Source of the DNA: Legionella bozemanae
GTDB lineage: Bacteria; Pseudomonadota; Gammaproteobacteria; Legionellales; Legionellaceae
Reading direction: 5' to 3'
DNA length: 64,000 bases
NCBI RefSeq assembly: GCF_001648595.1
Contig: NZ_LBAW01000012.1
Coordinates: forward strand, 62,001-126,000
Shown here: positions 26,884 to 35,821 of the stretch, in pieces
Layout of the letters: each line of letters starts with the position of its first letter
Position numbering within the stretch: position 1 is the stretch's first letter
Position numbers and translations under genes: made by a program
Notes under the pieces: generated by a model
The model's database searches: none
The model's input: only the letters and a program-made list of their open reading frames with translations
What the model was told of the DNA's origin: nothing

Positions 26884-28503
26884 ATGATAAAATTATATCT
26901 AAAAACAATTTCCGCTTCACTATTAATTCTATTTCTTATTCTTTTGGTTTTTTATCTTTTCTTTACTCATTCCATACGAACAATGTCTCAAAAAACTCAG
27001 GACATTTTAGGGATAGGTAATTTTTCGATACTCGAGCACATAGTACTCAAATCAAACACATCTATTTCGAAATCCAGTAAGGAACTAAAAAAATTATTGC
27101 CGCGGAACACTAAGGCGGCACAAGTGATTGATATGAATTCCCTACCCTTTACAGATAAAGAAAAAGAACAATTAATTGCGGGTAATATTGTTTATAAAGA
27201 TGCAAAGAATCGTATGTTTTTGACGTATAGTATTCATGATGTCTATGCCTACAAGCGAATTGACAAGAGCTCTTTTGTTTTAAAAGTGCAGATGGGGGCA
27301 TCGATCAATGACGTGGTTAAAGGTGCGACCTATTTGATGCGAACACTTATTTTAAACACATTAAAGACTCTCCCGATGAGTAAATGGGAAGATGCATTAG
27401 ATAAACTCCAGCTTCAGTATCAAATTCCCTTAACACTCACTTCAATCAACAATAACAATATTTCTCCTATCGCAAGAAATAATTTAATAGATAATGATGT
27501 AGTTTATGATATCCCTACAGATGAAAAACCGATAACGACTGTTTATTTTAAAATTCCTGGTAGTGACAAAATAATAACTGTGGGGCCGTTAAACTATCCC
27601 TATTTTTCACTTCGATTATCTGAGATTCAAATATATTTTGTGATAACAATAACCCTTTTGACTGTTTTTGCCGTGGCAGTTCTCACATGGCTATTTAGCA
27701 GGAACAGCGCAAAAATATACAGATTAACGCAAGAGTACAGCCAAGGTCATTTTAACTATGATGTGCATCTAAATCGCATTTCAACGTTAAGAGGTATCTA
27801 TGAAAATGTGGTTGCTATGGGTAACAAAATAAATGTACTGATGCAATCACAACAAAATATGGCACGATTTGTCGCCCATGAAGTGCGCACTCCCTTATAC
27901 ACCATACAATTGGCCCTTGATTCGTTAAAAAAACTTAAGGCTCAGACTGCTGAAGAGCAAGAACATATTGAAAGCATCGAAGAAGACATACAAGAATTGA
28001 ATCAGTTGATTCACACTTTTTTACTCTACTCCCAGAGTACGGCACACGAACTTAGAGTAAATAAGGAATTGCTTAATCTACGCCAATGGCTTGAGAATTT
28101 ATTAAAAACGTATCAATCCTATGAAGTAAACGTACTGTTTAATTACCAACAAAGTGACAATGAGTTGCTATTTTTTGATCCAAAACTCTTATATCACGCC
28201 GTAACTAATCTCATTAGTAATGCGCTAAAACACGCACATAAGGAGATACTAATCAGTTTGGAATATCGAAATAAATCAGTAGTTATTCGCATAGATGACG
28301 ATGGTCCAGGTGTACCTGAATGTGATAGAGAAAAAATAGTGGAACCCTTTACTACATTAAATGCAAGTGACACAACAGGAAAACACATCGGACTTGGTTT
28401 ATCCATCACGAAATCCATAGTGAGTTTACATGGCGGGATACTTGCAATAAATGATGCGAAAACCTTAAAAGGAGCGAGTTTTAGTCTTATTTTACCAAGA
28501 TAA
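26884..28503 (+). CDS. membrane sensor histidine kinase
   Basis: A 539-residue kinase. TM1 is at ~8-28, a periplasmic sensor domain at ~30-247, TM2 at ~248-270, then a HAMP-like linker. The H-box has H332 in FVAHEVRTPL, the N-box NLISNALKHAHKEI, G1 DDGPGVPE and G2 GKHIGLGLS. The organisation resembles RstB/EnvZ-type kinases. It phosphorylates the response regulator encoded immediately upstream. The sensor domain has no motif I can link to a ligand. Confidence 0.92.
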   Translation: MIKLYLKTISASLLILFLILLVFYLFFTHSIRTMSQKTQDILGIGNFSILEHIVLKSNTSISKSSKELKKLLPRNTKAAQVIDMNSLPFTDKEKEQLIAGNIVYKDAKNRMFLTYSIHDVYAYKRIDKSSFVLKVQMGASINDVVKGATYLMRTLILNTLKTLPMSKWEDALDKLQLQYQIPLTLTSINNNNISPIARNNLIDNDVVYDIPTDEKPITTVYFKIPGSDKIITVGPLNYPYFSLRLSEIQIYFVITITLLTVFAVAVLTWLFSRNSAKIYRLTQEYSQGHFNYDVHLNRISTLRGIYENVVAMGNKINVLMQSQQNMARFVAHEVRTPLYTIQLALDSLKKLKAQTAEEQEHIESIEEDIQELNQLIHTFLLYSQSTAHELRVNKELLNLRQWLENLLKTYQSYEVNVLFNYQQSDNELLFFDPKLLYHAVTNLISNALKHAHKEILISLEYRNKSVVIRIDDDGPGVPECDREKIVEPFTTLNASDTTGKHIGLGLSITKSIVSLHGGILAINDAKTLKGASFSLILPR

Positions 28504-28512
28504 CTTGACGCT

Positions 28513-28539
28513 ACCTTGCTTGTCTTAAACAAGCAAGGT
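28513..28539. terminator. hairpin between convergent histidine kinase and GH18 genes
   Basis: A perfect 11-bp stem (ACCTTGCTTGT / ACAAGCAAGGT). It overlaps the stop codon of the GH18 gene and lies 10 bases after the kinase stop. It lacks a clear T run. Confidence 0.5.
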
Positions 28540-29799
28540 TCCATAATACCCCACCAAATTCGCGATAGTGACGGTATTGGCGTAATTACTGCACGTGCTG
28601 TCCTTAGTCATATTCCAGTTAAATATTCCAGCTAAACCAATGTATGGAGGATAATCAGGATCACAATTTGTTTCCTGGACATCAATTCCATTAGCAATTT
28701 GCTTTTTAGGATAGCCTATAGCAACAAGTGCATTAAAGAAATCTTTACCCCAACTGCCGTCAGCAAAATAAGTTTGAATGTTAATTAAATCAAAGCTCCT
28801 GGCATTTAATATATCGACCTGTGTTGCTGCAATTCCACCGGGCTCATCATTATTTCCAGCAGGAGTGATAGTGAGATAATAGGGTTTGCCATCTTGCAGT
28901 GATGCATAATTTAATGCATTTCTTAAATTAGCAATCACCCCATCGAAATTGGCCTGAGGAATGGAACCGCTGGAATCACCTATGCTTTCATCATCAATAT
29001 CAAGGCCATCCAGATGATTGCTGCGAATAAACTGAATCACGCTGGGTACGAAAATATTGGCATGATTCACATAGTCATTATTAATATAGGTCCAATCCTT
29101 TTTCCCCCATCCCAATGAAATTAAAATCTTTATATTCGGATTACCAATACGTGCTGATTGTACCAATAAAGCCAAACGCGCAGGCTCATTAGGCTGGCCT
29201 TCTTCGTAGGTAAAAATTGCACCGTTTTGCCATGCATAAGTGTGAGCAAATGCCACAAAAATGGCGCTAACCCGATTAAAAGGAGGAATAGGAACTTGAT
29301 TTGGCGGTAACCATTGTCCTGCCCCAAAATTATAAATTGGGTAATAGGTACCGGCGTAAGGAAGGGGAAATTGGCTGCTTGGAAGTTTTTTTGTTGCAGT
29401 CACCTTAATACGATTATTTAATACGGGTACAGAGCACACCGCTCCGTTATAGGCACAGACTCGCGGCATTAATGTGATCTCAGCATTTTGGTTAATTCCT
29501 TGTAAAGAGACTATAAAGGAACAGGTAGCTCCTGCAGCCAAAACGGTACAGGTATTGCTGCTTAAAGAGACGTTCAGAGTATTTGCTGTTGCTCTATAGT
29601 TAGGGTCAACTGTAAGACCACTCAATGTTTTTGACGTAGTATTTTTAGCCGTATAAGTAATATAAGTAGAGCCAACCTGGGAAATAACGATGGGACTTGA
29701 GCTGCTTGGTGTAATTTCTACTACAGAAGCAGCTTGTGCCGAAGTCAGGGCCAACATCCACCAGAAACAGTGCGTTTTGAACAATATATGTTTTTTCAT
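28525..29799 (-). CDS. secreted GH18 family glycoside hydrolase (chitinase-like)
   Basis: A 424-residue exported protein (another ATG lies two codons upstream). A signal peptide ends near AQAAS, followed by a ~115-residue beta-rich, Cys-containing N-terminal domain. The GH18 barrel has the catalytic D-x-x-D-x-D-x-E motif as DGLDIDDE (glutamate E273 in the numbering from the upstream ATG), SLGWG strand 3 and QTYFADGSWG. GH18 enzymes cleave chitin or related GlcNAc polymers; GlcNAc could feed nagAB after uptake. Its start lies 15 bases from the stop of the barrel gene upstream, so the two probably form an operon. Confidence 0.82.
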   Translation of the reverse strand: MKKHILFKTHCFWWMLALTSAQAASVVEITPSSSSPIVISQVGSTYITYTAKNTTSKTLSGLTVDPNYRATANTLNVSLSSNTCTVLAAGATCSFIVSLQGINQNAEITLMPRVCAYNGAVCSVPVLNNRIKVTATKKLPSSQFPLPYAGTYYPIYNFGAGQWLPPNQVPIPPFNRVSAIFVAFAHTYAWQNGAIFTYEEGQPNEPARLALLVQSARIGNPNIKILISLGWGKKDWTYINNDYVNHANIFVPSVIQFIRSNHLDGLDIDDESIGDSSGSIPQANFDGVIANLRNALNYASLQDGKPYYLTITPAGNNDEPGGIAATQVDILNARSFDLINIQTYFADGSWGKDFFNALVAIGYPKKQIANGIDVQETNCDPDYPPYIGLAGIFNWNMTKDSTCSNYANTVTIANLVGYYGTLLV

Positions 29800-29814
29800 C
29801 TGCATTCATCCTTG

Positions 29815-30573
29815 TTAACCAATAGAAATTGCCAGAGTAAACAGGATCCCTTGTGTATAAAGATTTTTAATGTTCAAGCGATCCTTGGAAGTTTGTGCTG
29901 GCAAGTTACCTAAAGTTCCTTTGTCCAAATTAAAATATTGATAACCAACAGACGCATGATATTGCACATGATGTTGCTTATCATCCCACAGCAGGTATTC
30001 AAGACCCGTACCTAATTCATAGGAAAAAGTCTGTTGTGTATGATTGTTAAAACGGGCTACAGCAGGAGCAGCGCTTAATAAAGGATCGGTCGGCTCTTCA
30101 TGATATGCATAAAAACGATTCCAGCCTGGACCAATACCGACCAAAGCATAAGGTTTCAAAGCATATTTTGAATAAATTACTTTGGACTCAACCATCAGCG
30201 ATGCGCTTTTTGCATGAAAATTATAATTCAAGGTATCAAAAAGACCCTCATTGATAAACGGAAATTCCGTTCCTTTTACTTGCCCCAGCTCGAAAAAATA
30301 TCCCGACACGCCCAAAGATAATTGATAAAATGAAAACCATGGCTTTTCAAAAGTATGATTTGCCCCTATACCCCAAAAACCTTGCCAGTTTGTTTTGGTA
30401 TTGGTTTGGTAGGCATTGGTAATGCTCTCATTAATATCAACCAGGCGCTCGTTTTTAAGGGTCGAAAAATTGGGACCTCCTGAAACAAAGAAACTGATTT
30501 GATTGGCATTTCCAGAACAAGAAAACATAAAAAAAATACATAAAGTAACAAGCTTTTGCAGTTTAACTTCCAT
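29815..30573 (-). CDS. outer-membrane beta-barrel protein
   Basis: A 252-residue protein with a signal peptide (MEVKLQKLVTLCIFFMF then SCSGNANQ; a cysteine near the cleavage site could also be lipidated). Beta strands with alternating aromatic residues follow, with a C-terminal strand rich in hydrophobics. The YELGTGLEYLLWDDKQH...YHASVGYQYF block resembles the OmpA/Opa-like barrel of the protein at 4738. It is directly upstream of the GH18 gene and likely co-transcribed. Confidence 0.72.
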   Translation of the reverse strand: MEVKLQKLVTLCIFFMFSCSGNANQISFFVSGGPNFSTLKNERLVDINESITNAYQTNTKTNWQGFWGIGANHTFEKPWFSFYQLSLGVSGYFFELGQVKGTEFPFINEGLFDTLNYNFHAKSASLMVESKVIYSKYALKPYALVGIGPGWNRFYAYHEEPTDPLLSAAPAVARFNNHTQQTFSYELGTGLEYLLWDDKQHHVQYHASVGYQYFNLDKGTLGNLPAQTSKDRLNIKNLYTQGILFTLAISIG

Positions 30574-30806
30574 ATCTATTTAGACCTTTAAATTGTGAAC
30601 ATTTTCCAAAACAATATTATCTGAAAAACAGGCAAGTTTTAACTTTATTTTGCCGGGAATAATTTGACGTTGCATTGCTTAAACAAGCGGGCTGGTTCAA
30701 GCATCCCCATGGGGGGCGTATCTGCATATAAAAAATAGAATCATATTAAAGAGAATAGATAAAACTTTATAACTTAATCCCTTTATTCAAATAGTGCACT
30801 TGCTTA

Positions 30807-31069
30807 CTACGTCCCGCGGCTTGTCCCTGAGAGAACCACGCGAATTTGGATGTCACTTTATGTTTTTAAATGAACGATACTCAACGTTCTACGTACCGCG
30901 CTTTATGCCTGAGGACTCCCCAGATAGGAGCAAAGAAAGAAGGAATGAGTAGACGTGCATAAAGCGCAGTACGTAGGGGTAAATTTCGCGGGGATCGCTC
31001 AGGGCTTGTCTGCGGGATCCAGTTTTTATTGCAAACTGTCTAGATCCGTGGACAAGCCGTGGGACGTAG
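30807..31069. repeat. nested inverted repeat element (CTACGTCCCGCGGCTTGTC family)
   Basis: Most of the 30574-31109 gap. Outer arms: 30807-30826 and 31050-31069, 20 bases with one mismatch. Inner arms: 30889-30908 and 30957-30976 (CTACGTACCGCGCTTTATGC), 20 bases with one mismatch. Both arms share the CTACGT-CCGCG core, so the element looks like one palindrome family inserted inside another. No gene found inside. Confidence 0.7.
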
Positions 31070-31109
31070 GAATAAAGAATCATGAAAAAGTGTTGTATTT
31101 AAAATTCTA

Positions 31110-31511
31110 TTACGAACTAGCCTTGTATATTCCAATAGCTAATAATAGCCAACCAATAATAAGACATAAGCCGCCAATGGGGGTAACGACTCCAATTGCC
31201 TTTACGTTGAGCATGCTCAATAAATATAGGCTTCCTGAAAAAAGAAAAATGCCAGTAAAAAATAACCATCCTGCAACTCGTATGATTCGTGCATCAAACT
31301 GACAAAGAATCATTCCAACGAATAATAAAGCCAAACTATGGATAAATTGATAAAAAACACCCGTTTGAAAAATATGCATTTGAGACGCACTAACTTGTGT
31401 ATTCAAATGATGAGCAGCAAAAGCACCTAAAATTGTGGCAACCATTGCTGATAAAGCACCGATTGCTATAAAACGCTTCGGCATTACTGTTTCAGAAGAA
31501 GGCTGTATCAT
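31110..31511 (-). CDS. DUF423 family membrane protein
   Basis: A 133-residue protein with four hydrophobic segments and the family hallmarks: GALSAMVATILGAFAAHHL at the start, QTGVFYQFIHSLALL in the middle and SGSLYLLSM...TPIGGLCLIIGWLLLA at the end. DUF423 proteins (YwdK/YgdD type) are inner-membrane proteins of unknown function. An internal ATG (MPKRF) is an alternative start. Confidence 0.85.
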   Translation of the reverse strand: MIQPSSETVMPKRFIAIGALSAMVATILGAFAAHHLNTQVSASQMHIFQTGVFYQFIHSLALLFVGMILCQFDARIIRVAGWLFFTGIFLFSGSLYLLSMLNVKAIGVVTPIGGLCLIIGWLLLAIGIYKASS

Positions 31512-31580
31512 TCACTATCCAAATATTTTAAAGACTAACTAATTGGCATAATAGATTATATTGCAAGGAGTCTCAAAGAA

Positions 31581-31730
31581 ATGTTGAGCGAGAACATACT
31601 TTTCCACTTTCTGCATCAAGTAGATATGAGCTCCCTTAGTCAAACATTTCATCAAGAAAAAAACCAACTAAAACAGATAAAAAAGTCCAAAGTAGCGTTG
31701 CTCAGCTATACTGCTGATTACTTGACTTAA
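31581..31730 (+). CDS. possible 49-residue protein
   Basis: An open frame in the otherwise empty 31512-31892 gap, with AAGGAG ten bases before its ATG. The product has a hydrophobic N-terminus, a Gln/Lys-rich middle and ends LLSYTADYLT. No family recognised; it may be a remnant of a longer gene. Confidence 0.35.
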   Translation: MLSENILFHFLHQVDMSSLSQTFHQEKNQLKQIKKSKVALLSYTADYLT

Positions 31731-31892
31731 TTTGAGCGTATCGAAGGCAAAACCTTTTTTTACTGGAGATCATTTATCATAGTTCTCCCCAGCAATAGGA
31801 ATTAAGCTTCCTCCTTCTTTAGCCCCTCTTTCTAACACTCTTTCAATTGAAAATTATGAACTCAAGGGGTGATTCAATAGCGGAAGATTCTT

Positions 31893-32771
31893 TTACTTCA
31901 AGTCTGGCCCTTCCTTATACTCAATTTCTAAGCCCTTTCCCTTAAAGTGAGAAACTATTGCCGCTTTATGCTCCTCACTATAACCAAGTGTATCTGCGAC
32001 TTTTAGATAAAAATTTAGCTCTTTTTTCTCATATTCTTTAACTTTCTCAGAATCAGGTTTTTTAGTTTGAATAAGATCATAAAAAGAACGCACTACATCT
32101 TTAAACTCCCTCCTTAAATCTGGAGGTAACTTTTTTACATCAACATATAAAGGATTGAACTCAATCTTCCAGAAAAGTAAACCAACTTTCTCAACCCTTG
32201 CAACACAAGCGGATATATGGGCGCCACTTAAAGTACACTCAGCTTCACCGCTAAAATCAATATATTCTCCGTCAATAGGATTCACACCCAACTCACCTGC
32301 TTCATATTTTTGATGGTGCGTTTCCCTCTTAGGAATGTTATTCAAATCAAATACCATTATTTCATGCTCTTTACCCCTACTCCAACTTTTTGCTGCATCT
32401 AAGCTCATTGAGGTAGAGATTCCCATAATATCGCCGCTTTGGTGAGCAATCATCATCTTTTCTTTGTCTTTACTTCTGAATACACTGGGTTTCCTTCCCA
32501 CAAAACCATCCATTTTCTTATTGAATACACAATCAGACTCCTTTTTAGACATACCTCTAAATAGAAGATTATGTGACCGAGGCATAGTAAAGATATTAAA
32601 AAAATTAAAATCACTCAACTTTGAGCCATTATAAGTACTCGTTGGAAAGCATAAAGTCTCCAATCGCCAAGTTGCCTCATATTTTACTGGATAAGCGGAA
32701 GCTCGAGTCCAAATACTTCTAGAAGGCACTAAAGAAGAGGAAAATAGTGTTTGTGTCATTTTTTTACGCAT
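31893..32771 (-). CDS. R-S-ExE ADP-ribosyltransferase-like protein, effector candidate
   Basis: A 292-residue protein whose motifs, in order, match arginine-specific mono-ADP-ribosyltransferases of the cholera-toxin/VIP2 class. R72 is in LLFRGMS; S119-T-S121 is in GISTSMSLDAAKSW; E176-A-E178 is in SGEAECTLSGAHI. NAD+ would be the donor and a host arginine the likely acceptor, by family rule. No signal peptide is seen, in line with Dot/Icm export. The C-terminal ~90 residues are charged and helical. AGGGTGG precedes the ATG. It is divergent from a protein with a macrodomain-like motif, a possible antagonist. I know no named homologue with certainty. Confidence 0.7.
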   Translation of the reverse strand: MRKKMTQTLFSSSLVPSRSIWTRASAYPVKYEATWRLETLCFPTSTYNGSKLSDFNFFNIFTMPRSHNLLFRGMSKKESDCVFNKKMDGFVGRKPSVFRSKDKEKMMIAHQSGDIMGISTSMSLDAAKSWSRGKEHEIMVFDLNNIPKRETHHQKYEAGELGVNPIDGEYIDFSGEAECTLSGAHISACVARVEKVGLLFWKIEFNPLYVDVKKLPPDLRREFKDVVRSFYDLIQTKKPDSEKVKEYEKKELNFYLKVADTLGYSEEHKAAIVSHFKGKGLEIEYKEGPDLK

Positions 32772-33214
32772 AGTGCACCACCCTTATTTTCGCCAAGATA
32801 GGTCTATCTTAAATTGTAGCAAAAATAAACTATGTGTCTAATTAAACAACATTTGATATAAGCATGCCTATTGAGCAACTTTTTTAATAAGGTAAGTTCG
32901 CTTATTTTTCTCTAATAAATTAGTTATGAACAAAACGTGTGCTGCAAACTATGATTTAATTGACCTGCTCGAATGAGTTGTTGAATAAAATGCAAAAATT
33001 TGTTTTAAGTGTCTCTAAACTAACGTTTCTTTTGATGTAATTTCTCAATAAAGCGTCTTCAATAAGTTTGTAAAATTTGATTTAGAAATAAGCAATGTTC
33101 CTAAAAATATAATCATGACACAGTTGTGGGTTATAAAAAAATAGATTACACTGTGATTAATTATAGGTCAGTCAATAATTAAATATTGAATTTCCTGAAA
33201 GGAGTACTTTCATA
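32772..33214. promoter_or_regulatory. divergent promoter region of ART-like and MavL-like genes
   Basis: A 443-base AT-rich gap between divergent genes, with no further gene found. It ends with a strong ribosome-binding site (GAAAGGAG) ahead of the 33215 ATG. ATTAAT/AATTAAAT motifs near 33157-33182 are spaced 22 bases apart, not the 11 expected of a PmrA box. Confidence 0.4.
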
Positions 33215-34531
33215 ATGAGGCGTCGTTTATCTTTGTTTCAACCCCTGATTAAAAATACATCTCCCTATCTTTTTCATAATAACTACCTTCAATCTCTTGA
33301 AAAAACCTGGTTAAGCAAAATACCGGCAGAAACAAGTCAAAAAAACAAGAAGAGTGTTAAAGTTTTTTTCAATCAAAAATACTTTCCAGATTCTTTAGGC
33401 ACGGATCCCGATACGTCTTATTCATTATCCCGTCTTTTAACAAGAACTGCAGCAATTAGTGTTGATGGAGATAAGGCAGGTTATTTTCAAAATGGAGAAC
33501 CTTTTAAGGAGAAAGATTATTTTGCTAAGCTACAACCTGGTGATCCGAAAGGACTATCACCCCAAGAACGCTTAATTGCATCAAAAAAAATTATAACCTC
33601 TAACAGCTCAGTAATGGCAGTCGGTGGATATCCTCATACAATTCCTCGACAAAATTTAAAAAAACCATTTCAAATTGGATTACTTTCTCAAGTAGGTGCA
33701 CAATTTGAAAATTCTTATTTACATTATAGAGCTTTTATCATGGATCCTTATCAGGATATTATTGAACACCCCCACTTAAAGCATCTGTATGAAGATACTC
33801 CTACTGATTTTAGATCAGCAGCGGCTGTTCTAGCAAAATATGATAGTAATGGTGACTTATTTCGACCAAGAGATGGATTGCTCTACATTGCCAGAAATAC
33901 TTCGGGCCATTTTTATCGTACTTTTTTTAATAAAAATGCAATTATTTTTAATAGAAAAGCTTTTTTTAATTCACTTGTCGAAGACATACATTTGGCTCTA
34001 ATTGCTGTGGACCAAATGGCTGAAAAGGAAAAAAAGCCTGCTTTCTTAAAGGCTACAGGAGTAGGCATGGGATTTTTTGCTAAAATCAATTGTGCTTATG
34101 ATATTCATGGTTATCTTTTACCTATTTATTTACATGCCTATAAACATGTTTTAGAAACTTATTCATTTCCTCATATAAAAGTAATTGAATTCCCAATTTT
34201 TGGGGATGAAGAGGAAAACACCTATGACTTGGTTTTTAATGGGCAAAATAAAATTAATCACATTGAGGTGTCACACTTTGCCCGAGATGTTCTTAGTTTT
34301 ACCGATAAAGAAAGAGAAGAATACTATGTTTGTGCTATTAACCCAAGTGACTCCAATGCTTTTCCAGGTAATGAGCAAGGATACGGTAGCGTAGAATCAG
34401 CTCTGGGAAATAATACCACCATACGTACTGATCAAGTTTATTTAACAAATACTGCACTACTAAATCCAGAAAATCAGATAGGTATCAACTTAAGCGAGGA
34501 AAATTCTTTAACAATATCACGCGCTCCTTAA
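33215..34531 (+). CDS. MavL-like protein with macrodomain-type motif, effector candidate
   Basis: A 438-residue soluble protein. Near the C-terminus (residues ~374-398) is a block I-N376-P-S-D379 ... P-G-N-E387-x-G-Y-G-S-V-E394-x-A-L. It parallels the ADP-ribose-binding loop of macrodomains (V-N-A-A-N ... G-x-G-V-x-x-A-I). Length and motif position agree with what I recall of the Legionella ADP-ribosyl hydrolase MavL (~435 residues); this rests on memory, not alignment. If right, it would remove ADP-ribose, which fits its divergent ADP-ribosyltransferase neighbour. It is otherwise an orphan with no secretion signal. Confidence 0.5.
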   Translation: MRRRLSLFQPLIKNTSPYLFHNNYLQSLEKTWLSKIPAETSQKNKKSVKVFFNQKYFPDSLGTDPDTSYSLSRLLTRTAAISVDGDKAGYFQNGEPFKEKDYFAKLQPGDPKGLSPQERLIASKKIITSNSSVMAVGGYPHTIPRQNLKKPFQIGLLSQVGAQFENSYLHYRAFIMDPYQDIIEHPHLKHLYEDTPTDFRSAAAVLAKYDSNGDLFRPRDGLLYIARNTSGHFYRTFFNKNAIIFNRKAFFNSLVEDIHLALIAVDQMAEKEKKPAFLKATGVGMGFFAKINCAYDIHGYLLPIYLHAYKHVLETYSFPHIKVIEFPIFGDEEENTYDLVFNGQNKINHIEVSHFARDVLSFTDKEREEYYVCAINPSDSNAFPGNEQGYGSVESALGNNTTIRTDQVYLTNTALLNPENQIGINLSEENSLTISRAP

Positions 34532-34621
34532 ACTAATAAAGCCCTAATGATGTATTTATGTATGAGCCTATTAGAATATCCATAGATAATATAGTTATGC
34601 TCCCCCATATATATCCTTAAT

Positions 34622-35689
34622 TCAATATTCCATTTTAGAGTAATCTGTATACCCTTTTTCGGCTCCTCCATAGAAAGTTGCCGGATCTGGGGTAGCTAGA
34701 GAAAAACCTTTTGTAAAACGCTCTGGTAAATCAGGATTGGCAATAAACTTACTGCCAAAGGAAATTGCATCGGCTCGGCCTTCATTAATTGCTGCTTCGG
34801 CTGTTTGCAGGGTATAGCCCGCATTAAGTACCAGTAATCCAGAGAATAATTTTCTTATTTTCGACGCTAATGGTACCCCATCAGGAAGTTGCATGGGTTC
34901 AACGAGGTGTAACATTCCCAAATGCAGCTTTTCCAACTGCTCAACAAGGTAAAGGTAAGTCTCTTTCGGATTAGAATCATTCATGCCATTGAATGGGTTG
35001 TTAGGGGATATACGGACAGAGACTCGTTCTGCTCCCCATACGTCAATCACTGCCTGGGTTAACTCAATTAAAAAACGTGCTCGATTGACCAGGTTTCCTC
35101 CATATTCATCCGTCCTTTTATTAGAGCCATCTTCCAAAAATTGCGCTGGCAAATACCCATTAGCGCCGTGAATCTCTACCCCATCAAAGCCCGCATCTCT
35201 GGCCAGTTTTGCTGATTTTTTAAAATCCTCAATAATTTCTTTAATTTCCGCTAGTTCTAAGGCTCTTGGCGTAACAACATCCTTAGGTCCCGAAAGAGTA
35301 TAAGATTGACCTGAAAAGCCGATAGCAGAAGGTGCGACTGGCAGCAAACCACCATGAAAGTCAGGGTGAGAAACCCTGCCTACATGCCAAAGTTGCAAAT
35401 AAACTTTCCCCCCTTGCACATGAACTTTATGCGTGACTTTTTTCCAGCCATCAACCTGTGCCTGACTATGGATTCCTGGAGTAAATATATAGCCAACACC
35501 CTGTGGACTCACTTGAGTTGCTTCTGTAAAAATAAGTCCTGCTGATGCTCTTTGCGCATAATAGTCAGCTATCAAATCAGTAGGTATTTGCTGCGTAGCA
35601 CGTGAACGAGTCATGGGGGCCATAAAAACTCGATTCTTAAATGTCAGTTTCCCTTTGGTGAATGATTCTGTGAGCATTAAATTTTTCAT
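34622..35689 (-). CDS. nemA: old yellow enzyme family alkene reductase (NemA-like)
   Basis: A 355-residue FMN-dependent reductase of alpha,beta-unsaturated carbonyls, maleimides and nitro compounds. Motifs: FKNRVFMAPMTRSRA at the N-terminus, LQLWHVGRVSHP, the substrate-binding HGANGYLPAQFL, RISPNNPFNGM and the FMN phosphate site near SFGSKFIANPDLP. The ATG at 35689 has AAAGG ahead of it and starts MKNLMLTESF; the frame is open 30 bases further. It is divergent from a MarR regulator with a perfect operator between them, the layout of a reactive-electrophile response as with NemR/NemA. Confidence 0.9.
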   Translation of the reverse strand: MKNLMLTESFTKGKLTFKNRVFMAPMTRSRATQQIPTDLIADYYAQRASAGLIFTEATQVSPQGVGYIFTPGIHSQAQVDGWKKVTHKVHVQGGKVYLQLWHVGRVSHPDFHGGLLPVAPSAIGFSGQSYTLSGPKDVVTPRALELAEIKEIIEDFKKSAKLARDAGFDGVEIHGANGYLPAQFLEDGSNKRTDEYGGNLVNRARFLIELTQAVIDVWGAERVSVRISPNNPFNGMNDSNPKETYLYLVEQLEKLHLGMLHLVEPMQLPDGVPLASKIRKLFSGLLVLNAGYTLQTAEAAINEGRADAISFGSKFIANPDLPERFTKGFSLATPDPATFYGGAEKGYTDYSKMEY

Positions 35690-35742
35690 GATAGAGTACC
35701 TTTCATATCTTGATTGCAAATTTTAAGATGATGTACCAAACT

Positions 35743-35790
35743 ATACTTTGCCGACCAACTATTTATAAATATAGTTGGTCGGCAAAGTAT
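35743..35790. promoter_or_regulatory. perfect 20-bp inverted repeat operator for MarR regulator
   Basis: Arms ATACTTTGCCGACCAACTAT (35743-35762) and its exact complement (35771-35790) are separated by 8 bases, in the gap between nemA and the MarR gene. It is placed to cover both divergent promoters and is the likely binding site of the adjacent regulator. Confidence 0.8.
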
Positions 35791-35821
35791 TTGTCAAGCA
35801 TCCATATCTTGGGAGTCTCAA

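Noticed and set aside
28194-28544. 116-codon minus-strand frame
   Set aside because: Antisense to the kinase ATPase domain, whose motifs are intact on the plus strand.
30955-31302. 115-codon plus-strand frame
   Set aside because: Half repeat element, half antisense of the DUF423 gene.
33120-33190. PmrA box upstream of the MavL-like gene
   Set aside because: The TTAA motifs are 22 bases apart rather than 11 and no -10 box is suitably placed.
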